This document shows positions 1 through 7,479 of a stretch of 13,206 nucleotides of DNA, piece after piece (within the stretch, counting starts at the first letter, position 1; every line of letters starts with the position of its first letter). Made by a program: the position numbers and the translations under genes. Where the stretch lies: assembly GCA_964626885.1 (NCBI GenBank), contig CAZVJA010000142.1, positions 1 through 13,206 of the forward strand, read 5' to 3'. The notes beneath the pieces were generated by a model. It made no database searches and was not told the origin of the DNA. It saw nothing but the letters and a program-made list of their open reading frames with translations. The DNA comes from CAZVJA01 sp964626885 (lineage in GTDB: Bacteria > Planctomycetota > Planctomycetia > Planctomycetales > Planctomycetaceae).

Positions 1-2
1 TC

Positions 3-1223
3 CGCGGCATCGGTAAAGTGACATTACGGAAGCCGAACAGTAGGGCAGGGGGCAAGCCGATCGCATTCAAGCTCCTCTCGGACCGCGCACATTTCGCACA
101 ACGGGCGGCGGCTGTCGAGGAGTGCAAAGCCCGGCTCGCCGAGTTCCCGGGAGGCTTCGACATCAACGACGATACTCGACCCGGAAAGTGGGAGTTCCAG
201 ATTCGCATCAAGCAAAAAGCGCAGTCGATGGGGGTGCAGCTTGAGGACCTGGCGAAAACCGTCCGCTCCGCGTATTACGGCGCCGAGGTGATGCGCCTCC
301 AGCGGGGACGCCATGAGGTCAAGCTGATGGTCCGTTACCCGCCGGAGGAACGAAGCACCTTCGCCGACTTTGACGACATCTATGTTCGCACGGGGGACGG
401 GATCGAGCGGCCGCTCACCGAACTGGCCGACATTACGGTCGAACGAGGTTATGGAGAGATTAACCGCGTTGACCAGCTGCGTTCGATCACCGTCACTGCC
501 GATGTCGACGAAGCGACCGGGAACGCCGCCAACGCGGTGGCCGATCTGCAGGCAGGATTCATGCCGCAGCTTTTGCAGAAATACCCCAACGTGCGAGTCC
601 GGTGGGAAGGGCAGCAGGCGGAGTCGGCGGAATCGATGAACAGCCTCGCGATCGGTTTTTTGGTCGCGCTGTTCGGAATGTTCGTGTTGCTCGCAGTCGA
701 GTTCCGCTCGTACTGGCAGCCGTTCATGATCATGCTCATCATTCCTTTCGGTGTCGTCGGCGCGGTTGGTGGGCACGCGATTCTCGGCATGCCGCTGACG
801 CTGTTCAGCATCTTCGGCTTGGTCGCACTCTGCGGCGTCGTGGTCAACGACGCAATCGTACTGATCGACTTTATCAACCTGCAACTCAGCGAAGGTCTTC
901 CTCTAAACGTGGCGCTGGTGGAAGCCGGCTGCCGGCGGTTTCGGCCAGTGTTCCTCACGTCCGTGACCACCATTGGCGGACTCTGCCCGATTCTGTTCGA
1001 GACCTCGCTGCAGGCGCAAATCCTGATTCCGATGGCAACCAGCCTCGCTTTCGGACTCGCATTGTCAACGTTGCTGGTGCTGATTCTGATGCCCACGTTT
1101 TACCTCGTCTATTCAAAGTTTCTCGGCCTGCACCAGGAAGCTCCGCAGGACAAACGAAGCGAAGAATTGGCAGGCAGTGAAGGGCTGGATGCGAGCGCTG
1201 CGGCAGGGACCAGCGGTTTGTAG
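3..1223 (+). CDS. RND-family efflux transporter, C-terminal part (5' end outside window)
   Basis: This is the distal part of a proton-driven RND pump of the AcrB/HAE1 type, which works in the inner membrane and exports substrates through a periplasmic adaptor and an outer-membrane channel. The frame is open to the left edge from base 3, so the GTG at 18 is not taken as the start. About 406 residues are visible, against roughly 1000-1100 in the family. The first ~200 residues are the second periplasmic porter region (GGKPIAFKLL, then PGKWEFQIRIK and YGAEVMRLQRGRHEVKLMVRYP). Then come membrane helices matching TM8-TM12, with the helix pair IFGLVALCGVVVNDAIVLIDF and the conserved FRPVFLTSVTTIGG turn. 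A short polar tail ends at TAG. The adaptor and outer-membrane partner are presumably upstream, outside the window. The family call is firm; the substrate cannot be told. Confidence 0.93.
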   Translation, partial: RGIGKVTLRKPNSRAGGKPIAFKLLSDRAHFAQRAAAVEECKARLAEFPGGFDINDDTRPGKWEFQIRIKQKAQSMGVQLEDLAKTVRSAYYGAEVMRLQRGRHEVKLMVRYPPEERSTFADFDDIYVRTGDGIERPLTELADITVERGYGEINRVDQLRSITVTADVDEATGNAANAVADLQAGFMPQLLQKYPNVRVRWEGQQAESAESMNSLAIGFLVALFGMFVLLAVEFRSYWQPFMIMLIIPFGVVGAVGGHAILGMPLTLFSIFGLVALCGVVVNDAIVLIDFINLQLSEGLPLNVALVEAGCRRFRPVFLTSVTTIGGLCPILFETSLQAQILIPMATSLAFGLALSTLLVLILMPTFYLVYSKFLGLHQEAPQDKRSEELAGSEGLDASAAAGTSGL

Positions 1224-1629
1224 ACAGCGGCGGAACCAAGGTGGCTACGACTGACGCCTTTGTTTGCACTGCTCCCGCAAATGAGCCAATTCGATAACTG
1301 TCGAGAGTCGATCGAAATTCGGCCGGGTTTGGGATAGAGTGATTGGAATATGGGCGGTTATCTTCGAGAAAGCTCGGGGAGATCCGCTCACTTTTTATTC
1401 GTCGGTTCCGGATCGAGTCTCAAAGGCAGCTTTGGTGGTCGACATCCCATCCGTTGAGGACCGCCAACATCGATGTGAGGGCTTTCGATCACAGCCGAGT
1501 TGTCCATGATGGAAATTGTGGCTCGATCGTGGCTGATGAGCATTGGCAGGCAGTTATCTTGGGGCATCGTGCAACCAGAACCATATCGGTGACGATCGAC
1601 TCGACCAATTCACCACGCTGAGTAATGAA
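1224..1629. other. Intergenic stretch with no convincing gene
   Basis: About 400 nt separate the RND stop from the ATG at 1630. A 92-codon frame (1343-1621, TTG start) ends 8 nt before that ATG, but its product resembles nothing I recognise, it has no clear ribosome binding site, and its composition is not protein-like. An imperfect inverted repeat (TTCGAT at 1290-1295, ATCGAA at 1311-1316) has no T run after it, so I do not call it a terminator. The promoter of the downstream gene should lie here, but I could not pick one. Confidence 0.5.
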
Positions 1630-3678
1630 ATGGGGCGTCTCACCGCTCATCAATCTTCCGAGAAAAGCGGTCTCCGTCGGGATCTGCTGATTTGTGCGGC
1701 GTTGGTCGTCGTGACGTGGGGCGTCTATCTTCCCGCATGCCAGTTTGAGTTTGTGGATTTCGACGACAACGCTTATGTCTTCAAGAATTATCACGTGAAG
1801 CAGGGGCTGTCGCTCGAAAGTCTCCGCTGGGGATTGACAAGCCGGTCCGGAGCCAACTGGCATCCACTCACGTGGTATTCGTTGATGCTGGACGCCACCC
1901 TGTTTGGCGAAAATGCCGGAGGATTTCATTTCACAAGCATTCTGTTTCATTCCGTGAATACACTTTTGCTGTACGTGCTGTTGAAACGGATGACCGGCGC
2001 CGCCTGGAATTCGGCGGTCGTATCGGCGTTGTTCGCGATCCATCCGCTGCATGTTGAGTCGGTGGCCTGGGTCTCGGAAAGAAAAGACGTGCTCAGTCTG
2101 TTCTTCGGCCTGCTGACGATGCTGGCTTACTGTCGATACGTGCGCGAAGGGAGCTGGAAGATCTACGCGGCGGGGTTGGTGAGTTTTTTCCTGAGCCTCG
2201 CCTCGAAGCAAATGTTCGTAACGCTCCCATTTTTGATGCTCCTGCTCGATTATTGGCCGCTGAAGCGGACGCGGTGGCTAATGCCGGACGACATGGAAAC
2301 GAGAACGGAACCACAAACGAATGACGCTCCCCGACAAAAACACGAAAAGCGGAATAAGAAAAAGACCGAGACAGCGGCCGACGAACCGCCGGCCGTGACT
2401 GAAACGGCCCCACTTTCCCCGCAGCGACTGCTGATCGAAAAGGTTCCGTATCTGCTCGTCACGCTCATATTTTCCGGGGTTGCCTACATGACTCAATCGT
2501 CAGGAGGGACGGTTGCCACGACCGTGCAAATTTCCTTGCCGACGCGCATTGCAAACGCGGTGCTTGTGTATGGTCTTTATCTGTGGAAGACCCTTTGGCC
2601 GGTAGGACTGGGGGCTTTTTATCCGCATCCTCAGGAATCGATTTCGATGGGGGCGGTGGCCGTCGCGGCGCTGATCCTGATCGCAATGACGGTGTTCGTT
2701 GTCCTCCAGTGGCGGCGGCGTCCCTATTTGCTGGTAGGCTGGTTTTGGTATCTCGGCACTCTCGTCCCGGTGATCGGTATCGTGCAGATCGGCATGCAGC
2801 AGATGGCGGACCGATACACCTATTTCCCGTTGATCGGTTTTTTCGTCGCCGTGGTCTGGTATGCGTCATCCCTGATAATTGAGCACTCCCGTCACCGCGC
2901 GTGGGCGTGGGGAGGGGTTCTCGTCCTGCTGATCAGTTACATGGTCTTGGCACGAGAGCAGGTCAACACCTGGCACGATAGTCTGACCCTTTTCAATCGT
3001 GCTCTCGCGGTCACCAAAGATAATGCCTACGGACACTATATGCTCGGCCTCGCGCTCAAACTTCGCGACCGTCCTCAGGATGCCATGTCGGAATATCAGA
3101 AGTGCCTTGCGATCGATCCTCGATTCGCGAAGGCTCATGTCGACATGGGGGTGGCACTGTATGGGTTAGGCCACGTCAAGGAGGCGGTGACGCACTTCGA
3201 GACCGCACTGGAGCTTGATCCGAAAGCCTCGGAAGCGCACGTCAATATGGGGGTCGCGCTGTTTCAGGTCGGACTCTCTCAGGAAGGGTTTAGGCACCTT
3301 GAACACGCGGTGAAATTGGATCCCGAAAACGTGAACGCGCAGATCAACATGGGGAATGCTCTGGAAACGCGCAAGCAGTTTGACGAGGCGCTCGAGCATT
3401 TTCGCCGTGCCGCCGAGCTGGACCCGGAAAACTGGCTGGCTCACTTCAAAGTGGGTGAGCGCCTGCTGGCACGGGGCGAACTGGACATGGCCGAACGAGA
3501 ACTTCGAACCGCCGTCCAATTCAATTCAAAGGTCTCGGATGCCTACACCTATTTGGGAACCGTGGCGGTTAAGCGTGGAAATTCCAATGAGGCCGCGCAG
3601 CTGTTCCGCCGAGCGCTCGAACTCAACCCTCAAGATCGCCAGGCCCGGCAATATTTGCAGCAGTTGAGACCCCGCTGA
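1630..3678 (+). CDS. Polytopic GT-C/TMTC-like membrane protein with C-terminal TPR repeats
   Basis: From the ATG at 1630 the protein has 682 residues. The N-terminal ~465 residues are a multi-spanning membrane region of the kind seen in TMTC-type proteins, a GT-C-fold group that includes eukaryotic O-mannosyltransferases. The first external loop carries an acidic FDD motif (about residues 44-46), the usual site of the GT-C catalytic acid. The segment HPLHVESVAWVSERKD (about 138-153) is a hallmark of this group. A lysine/glutamate-rich polar insert (about 219-263) interrupts the helices and is probably cytoplasmic. MADRYTYFPLIG follows at about 392-403. Residues ~466-682 form six TPR units, including AHVDMGVALY, AHVNMGVALF and AQINMGNAL, ending at ALELNPQD. 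The frame is open upstream to a TTG at 1543. The ATG is preferred because the hydrophobic region begins soon after it, but no strong Shine-Dalgarno sequence is visible. The inferred role is transfer of a sugar from a lipid carrier to protein; donor and acceptor are unknown. Confidence 0.85.
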   Translation: MGRLTAHQSSEKSGLRRDLLICAALVVVTWGVYLPACQFEFVDFDDNAYVFKNYHVKQGLSLESLRWGLTSRSGANWHPLTWYSLMLDATLFGENAGGFHFTSILFHSVNTLLLYVLLKRMTGAAWNSAVVSALFAIHPLHVESVAWVSERKDVLSLFFGLLTMLAYCRYVREGSWKIYAAGLVSFFLSLASKQMFVTLPFLMLLLDYWPLKRTRWLMPDDMETRTEPQTNDAPRQKHEKRNKKKTETAADEPPAVTETAPLSPQRLLIEKVPYLLVTLIFSGVAYMTQSSGGTVATTVQISLPTRIANAVLVYGLYLWKTLWPVGLGAFYPHPQESISMGAVAVAALILIAMTVFVVLQWRRRPYLLVGWFWYLGTLVPVIGIVQIGMQQMADRYTYFPLIGFFVAVVWYASSLIIEHSRHRAWAWGGVLVLLISYMVLAREQVNTWHDSLTLFNRALAVTKDNAYGHYMLGLALKLRDRPQDAMSEYQKCLAIDPRFAKAHVDMGVALYGLGHVKEAVTHFETALELDPKASEAHVNMGVALFQVGLSQEGFRHLEHAVKLDPENVNAQINMGNALETRKQFDEALEHFRRAAELDPENWLAHFKVGERLLARGELDMAERELRTAVQFNSKVSDAYTYLGTVAVKRGNSNEAAQLFRRALELNPQDRQARQYLQQLRPR

Positions 3679-3766
3679 CCAGCACTGCACGGGGCATGGT
3701 AGGCACAGGATGTGACGAGCGAGCAGGATGCTCCAATCACAATCCGCCCTCAAGACCAGGCATTTC

Positions 3767-4780
3767 TTACGGTCGGACGGCCGGTCGAGATCGTTGGGCA
3801 TTTTCCCGCGGCACATCTCGGTATTGTTGGTGACACGCCGTGCAGTTCTTTGAGATGCGCCCCAGGGCGAGGCCGGCGGACGCTGTCCGTTCGACAATTG
3901 TCCCGGCGGCGTTCGGTTGGCGAAGGATCTCTTCGAGATCTTCGGCAGCAGCGAGTGAATCGTTCAGCAATTCGCGGAATCGTTCCGGGCGCTGTTTGAC
4001 GTCATCCATCCGCTGCAGTTCCGTGAAATGTTCCCGCAGCAGCAGCGCTTCGTGGGGGGGATTCAGGTCAGGATGATCCACGGGCGACAGCCAACCTGAC
4101 TTTTCGATCTGCTTGATCCGGTCAAAAGTTTTTTCAATCTCGACCATGCTTTCCGCCAAGGGAGGAAGCGGGGCGACTTCGCGAAATTCGACACGGAGCG
4201 CGTCGAGAACCTGGTCCTCGAACTGTCTCGCATGCTCGGCCGAGTCATACAGCCCACGGTAATGGTCGCTGGTGCCGGCAGTCTGAAGAATGGAATGTGC
4301 ATTTTCCGGGGAAAGAAAGCCCGCTCCCACGCACGCGACTGTCGCAGCGGTTGGACTGCGGTGTTTTCCATGATGGCAATGGATGTAGATCGGGCCCGCC
4401 AGATCGCGGACCGCTTTTGCGAGTTCGACGGCCCTCTCCTGCGAGATGCCGTCGTATCCGTGCGGGAGATGAACATAACGCAATCCGAACTTGCGTGCCG
4501 TGGCGACGTCCGGCTTGGCTCCGTCGACGCTGATAATGGTCTTGATGCCGAGCTGTTGCAATTCGCGAAACGCCGCGTCCCCTTCGGGCATTCCGCCGGA
4601 GAGGACTTTCTCATGAATGCGGTAAGCATTGGGAAGGTGGGCAGCCTCGATCTTTTCCACTACCTGCCGCCGCTCCACCTGCTTTTCAGGGGTGCCAGGG
4701 GAAGTCGAGTCCGCCAGAGAACAGGCGGATGCCATGCCGCCGACTGCCAAGGCAAGCATCCAGAAGCGTCCGGCCCACAT
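3767..4780 (-). CDS. Exported CX5R (dual-specificity-like) phosphatase fused to a cytochrome c'-like heme domain
   Basis: The protein has 337 residues from the ATG at 4780, chosen because GGGGGAG lies 7 nt upstream and a signal peptide begins right there; the frame is open further up to 4897. Residues 1-20 are a hydrophobic leader ending in MASAC, either a Sec signal or a weak lipobox with Cys20. Residues ~50-190 are a cysteine-phosphatase fold: LPNAYRIHEKVLSGGMP, then LGIKTIISVDG, HLPHGYDG (Asp110 a candidate general acid) and the P-loop HCHHGKHRS with Cys135 and Arg141. Residues ~210-320 are predicted helical and end with CTACHQQYR (Cys313, Cys316, His317), the C-terminal heme site seen in cytochrome c'. 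All catalytic P-loop residues are present. The gene follows the TIM-barrel gene on the same strand after 118 nt and converges on the TPR gene across 88 nt. Domain calls are strong; the substrate and the purpose of the heme are unknown. Confidence 0.85.
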   Translation of the reverse strand: MWAGRFWMLALAVGGMASACSLADSTSPGTPEKQVERRQVVEKIEAAHLPNAYRIHEKVLSGGMPEGDAAFRELQQLGIKTIISVDGAKPDVATARKFGLRYVHLPHGYDGISQERAVELAKAVRDLAGPIYIHCHHGKHRSPTAATVACVGAGFLSPENAHSILQTAGTSDHYRGLYDSAEHARQFEDQVLDALRVEFREVAPLPPLAESMVEIEKTFDRIKQIEKSGWLSPVDHPDLNPPHEALLLREHFTELQRMDDVKQRPERFRELLNDSLAAAEDLEEILRQPNAAGTIVERTASAGLALGRISKNCTACHQQYRDVPRENAQRSRPAVRP

Positions 4781-4820
4781 TTTGAAACTCCCCCGTTCGG
4801 GAAAGATTTTCGACTGCTTA

Positions 4821-4826
4821 ATTATA
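4821..4826 (-). promoter_or_regulatory. Candidate -10 promoter box for the phosphatase-cytochrome gene
   Basis: On the minus strand the 118-nt gap upstream of the ATG at 4780 contains a perfect TATAAT. It would place transcription start roughly 30-35 nt before the start codon. No good -35 hexamer is seen at 16-18 nt, so the call rests on the -10 box and its position. It suggests that this gene can be transcribed separately from the TIM-barrel gene ahead of it. Confidence 0.4.
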
Positions 4827-4898
4827 CGCAATCCCGTAATCCTACCGAGGGAAAAATGAGGGGATGCCGCGTCAGATTCTGACAGGTTCCCCTTCATA

Positions 4899-5684
4899 TC
4901 ACCGCGTCTTTGAACCGACGGGGCGGGTCAATTCGCCCCACATGGCCCGGTAGTATCGCATCACGCGCAGCGGATCGCTCGTCGCGGGGCTTTCCGAGAG
5001 GCAGTAACCGTCGTAGCTCATCTCTTGCAGCAGCGCGAAGAGTTCGCGGTACGGATACGATTCGTCGAAGAGATCATGAATATGGACCGTCCGGCCAAGC
5101 CGGCTCTTCAACAAATCGAAATTCGCTTTAATCGAGCCGTCGACCACCTCGCCGGGATTCGAATTCCAGCAGACGGCGACGTTCGGGTGATCGGCCGCGG
5201 TCATGATCTCTTTGATGAATGCCGGCTCCGAGGTCGGCTTGCCGTGTACTTCGAGACGAATTTCCTGTCCGTAACCCGAGGCGAACTCTCCGCACTGGAC
5301 GAGCGCCGCACCGATCTGCGCCGCCGTTCCTTTGCGGTCCTTTCCCTTCACAAGGCCGTTTGGTCGGACCTTCACGCCCGTTCCACCGACATCGTGCGAC
5401 AGCACCACGAACTGTTTCGTCAGCTCGATCTGCTCCTTCAATTTGGCCGGATCGTCGCTGTGATATTCACAAGCCGAGCCGAGGCCGATCAGTTCCACGT
5501 TCGCGTCGGCGAAACGCATGCGAACTTCTTCCCGCTGCTGACGGTTGAGCGGGATATCGACGCCGTGCTTGTGCGTCGTGCGCAATTCGGCTCCTTGGAA
5601 GCCGGTCTCGGAGCAGTTTTTGAGGAGCGTCGGCAAATCCCACTCCGCCCCCCACATGTAGGTTACGATGCCGAGTTTCATCAT
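4899..5684 (-). CDS. Sugar phosphate isomerase/epimerase-type TIM barrel protein (xylose isomerase-like)
   Basis: The protein has 261 residues. The ATG at 5684 is preceded by GAGG with 6 nt spacing; a second ATG follows at once (5681) and would serve equally well. The frame opens further upstream but runs into unrelated sequence. The start KLGIVTYMWG is a typical first strand of the AP-endonuclease-2 / xylose-isomerase-like barrel. Candidate metal or catalytic residues sit where the fold needs them: Glu33 (GAELR), Glu145 and His147 (RLEVHG), Asn174 (CWNSN), His203 (HIHDL) and Glu231 (LSESP). There is no signal peptide in the 261-residue form, so it is probably cytoplasmic. Proteins of this group isomerise or epimerise sugars, keto-acids or cyclitols, and Planctomycetes carry many paralogues. 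The exact substrate cannot be assigned. Confidence 0.88.
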   Translation of the reverse strand: MMKLGIVTYMWGAEWDLPTLLKNCSETGFQGAELRTTHKHGVDIPLNRQQREEVRMRFADANVELIGLGSACEYHSDDPAKLKEQIELTKQFVVLSHDVGGTGVKVRPNGLVKGKDRKGTAAQIGAALVQCGEFASGYGQEIRLEVHGKPTSEPAFIKEIMTAADHPNVAVCWNSNPGEVVDGSIKANFDLLKSRLGRTVHIHDLFDESYPYRELFALLQEMSYDGYCLSESPATSDPLRVMRYYRAMWGELTRPVGSKTR

Positions 5685-6213
5685 GGAGCACCTCAATTCG
5701 TTTGTGCTATCGAATTTGGAGCAGAGATTCTTTTGACAGCGGATTCCGGTTTTGTTGCATTTCAGACACTTCATGGTACCCGCCAGCCGTGTCGGCCACC
5801 ATCGACAGTTTTCCCGGCGGCAATCGGCTCTGCATCGGAATGACATTTGCCATGTGCGAGATGAAGATTGTGCTGGCGACGGTCTTCTCGTCGCTGGAAA
5901 TTTCGCGCCCGGCGGGGAGCAGAACGCGAATGGTCCGCCGAGGCATTCTCATCGCCCCAGCCGACGGTACACGCATCATCGCGGTGAGACGTACGTAGGT
6001 CTCAATCGTGACATGCCACTTAAAGCTGGCGGGTCGTGCCGACGAAGCCGGTGCTGCGCGTCGTGACGCTCATTCGTAATGCACATGCGAAGTGCCCGAA
6101 ACTGCGTCGCGAGGTAAAGATTTCGCTGTTGGTGGGTGTGTATCCAGCAGCTCGATGTCCGATGCTCCTAGCGGGCCCTGACATCCACGTTCCTCATGCT
6201 GCGAGGACCATTG
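5685..6213. other. Gene-poor spacer with a P450 relic and divergent upstream regions
   Basis: This 529-nt stretch lies between the minus-strand TIM-barrel gene and the plus-strand protein starting at 6214. It has no intact gene. Its only recognisable content is the P450 fragment at 5807-5998. Bases 5999-6213 hold short frames with arginine-rich, non-protein-like translations. Promoters for both flanking genes should lie here, but none is clear. Confidence 0.6.
5807..5998 (+). pseudogene. Cytochrome P450 relic: C-terminal heme-binding segment only
   Basis: A plus-strand frame reads SFPGGNRLCIG, then MTFAMCEMKIVLATVF, then VRRGILIAPADGTRIIAVRR and a TAG at 5996-5998. This is the end of a bacterial cytochrome P450: the heme-ligand signature FxxGxRxCxG with its cysteine codon at 5831-5833, helix L (FAxxExKxVLA), and the C-terminal beta strands with the RRG...AP..GT pattern. 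About 63 codons remain, against ~400-460 in a full P450. The I helix, the ExxR motif and all N-terminal parts are missing. Upstream sequence in all three frames shows no P450 continuation, and it soon becomes the start of the opposite-strand TIM-barrel gene. The fragment has no frameshift or stop, so truncation may be fairly recent. I see no transposon end or repeat that explains the break. Confidence 0.82.
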
Positions 6214-7380
6214 ATGGTCTCCGCCCTTTCGTTTGCCCCGCATCGCGGTTGCCGTTGCGGCGACACTCCCTACGGAGTGCAGCGCCGAGATGGTTTCGAT
6301 CCACTTCGTGACGACGGCACGTCTCTCCTGCAAGTTCGCGACGTGTTGTCGCTTGCTTCATCTCGGCTGTCGATCGCCGATGACGGTTCGTATGAGCAAA
6401 CCGGGTTGAAACTGTCGTCCCGTTCGATTGTGCGGGTTGGGGAAGAGGGACAGCTGAGCGTTCGCTCCGACTCCCGGCTCCGGTTCCGCTACGAGTTCGA
6501 ATCGGCCGATGGAACGAAGATTTCTGTCCAGGCGAAAGCGAAGCTCCAGTACGCATACCGCTCTGACGGCAGCATTGATACCGAGTCACTGAAACTGAAT
6601 GTAAAGTTCGGTGTCTCGGTCCTGCAGCAGAATGTGTCGGACGGACTGAACCCGCTTCTGGATGAATCGCAACTTCCGGATGAAGTCAAGGACGCAATTG
6701 CGGCGGCGACGCAACTCTTCCAGACGGTGAGCGACAGCTTGACGTCGGCTTTTCAGAATGCCGAGTCGCCGGATGGGGACGCGCTGGTCACGTCGCTGGT
6801 CGATGCATTCAATCAACTGGCTGGTGACCTGCAGGGAGTCGTTTTGCCAACCCCCCCGGCGCTTCCGCAGGCAGAGGGCACTCCCGACGATCAGGGTGGC
6901 GCGGATCAAGCCGGCCTGCCGGAACCTGTTCCAACGCAGGATGTCCCGGCGAACGAAGAATCCGCTTCCAGCAAGCCGGTGATTGTCGAGAGTGTCACGC
7001 CGCCGGTTGAGAACTCCGAAACCAAAGAAACAGACACACCGGTCGAGAGTTCACTCATTGAAAATATCGAACCGGTGGTGACACCCACCGTTGTTGAAGA
7101 AGAGGCGACACAGGTTCCCGCGGTGAATGAATCTCAGGCACCTGACGAAGCCGCCGCGCCTACCCAACCGACTGACCCCAAAGACGTCGTAAACCAGGCG
7201 TTGCTGGCACTCCGCGTGCGCTTCGTCGCGTCGTTGCAAAGTCTCACTCAAATTCTCGATGGCGGCGAGAGTTCGACGACGCTGCTCGCCTCGCGATTCG
7301 ATTTTCGTGCCTCAATATATTCCGTCGGTACCCACGAGAACGCAGGCGTGCCGCCGGCCAACCTCGATGTGCAGGCATAG
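6214..7380 (+). CDS. Unrecognised protein with acidic Pro/Val/Thr/Glu-rich linker
   Basis: I cannot name a function. The ATG at 6214 is preferred because CGAGGA lies 6 nt upstream; the in-frame ATG at 6196 has no such site. The product has 388 residues and no signal peptide or membrane segment. Residues ~40-140 are polar and strand-like (LSIADDGSYEQ, SRLRFRYEFESADGTKISVQ, KLNVKFGVSVLQQNV), suggesting a small beta domain. Residues ~145-208 look helical (EVKDAIAAATQLFQTVSDSL, then DALVTSLVDAFNQLAGDL). Residues ~212-324 are a low-complexity acidic linker rich in Pro, Val, Thr and Glu, probably disordered. A short helical end (QALLALRVRFVASLQSLTQIL) precedes RFDFRASIYSV and the stop. The first ~25 residues are Cys/Arg-rich and overlap a hairpin, so translation could begin later, for example at GTG 6277. 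It converges on the dehydrogenase gene across 99 nt. That the frame is coding is fairly sure, from its length and domain-like composition. Confidence 0.72.
   Translation: MVSALSFAPHRGCRCGDTPYGVQRRDGFDPLRDDGTSLLQVRDVLSLASSRLSIADDGSYEQTGLKLSSRSIVRVGEEGQLSVRSDSRLRFRYEFESADGTKISVQAKAKLQYAYRSDGSIDTESLKLNVKFGVSVLQQNVSDGLNPLLDESQLPDEVKDAIAAATQLFQTVSDSLTSAFQNAESPDGDALVTSLVDAFNQLAGDLQGVVLPTPPALPQAEGTPDDQGGADQAGLPEPVPTQDVPANEESASSKPVIVESVTPPVENSETKETDTPVESSLIENIEPVVTPTVVEEEATQVPAVNESQAPDEAAAPTQPTDPKDVVNQALLALRVRFVASLQSLTQILDGGESSTTLLASRFDFRASIYSVGTHENAGVPPANLDVQA
6258..6287. repeat. Hairpin-forming inverted repeat near the 5' end of the unrecognised gene
   Basis: CACTCC (6264-6269) and GGAGTG (6274-6279) form a perfect 6-bp stem with a 4-nt loop. 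It is extended by CGGCG (6258-6262) pairing with CGCCG (6283-6287) across a small asymmetric internal loop. It resembles a REP-type palindrome or an RNA hairpin. It falls inside the first ~25 codons of the predicted coding region, which is one reason to doubt the exact start. Confidence 0.5.
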
Positions 7381-7479
7381 CAGTCAAGCCCCGTCCTTTC
7401 TGAAACGACGAGCGCGACGGAATGCACAAAATCCCGGGGTACGCAAAGCCGGCTCGGCCACCCAGACGTTAGCCTCACG

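Noticed and set aside
24..884. 286-codon minus-strand frame opposite the RND gene
   Set aside because: It mirrors the RND coding frame; the translation is rich in Asp/His/Arg, typical of an antisense shadow of a GC-rich gene.
1290..1316. Inverted repeat TTCGAT/ATCGAA after the RND gene as a terminator
   Set aside because: The loop is long (15 nt), the stem is short and AT-containing, and no T run follows.
1343..1621. 92-codon plus-strand frame ending 8 nt before the TMTC-like gene
   Set aside because: It has a TTG start without a ribosome site and an unrecognisable, non-protein-like translation. The close spacing hints at coupling but is not enough to call a gene.
3679..3766. Possible bidirectional terminator between the convergent TMTC-like and phosphatase genes
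   Set aside because: Only a 4-bp stem (GAGC/GCTC near 3721-3733) is visible, with no T tract on either strand.
5733..5738. Perfect TTGACA on the plus strand ahead of the P450 relic
   Set aside because: The hexamer 17 nt downstream (TGCATT) matches the -10 consensus poorly, and single TTGACA matches are expected by chance in a window this long.
5025..5843. 272-codon plus-strand frame opposite the TIM-barrel gene
   Set aside because: It is antisense to a well-supported gene, has Arg-rich composition, and shows no family resemblance.
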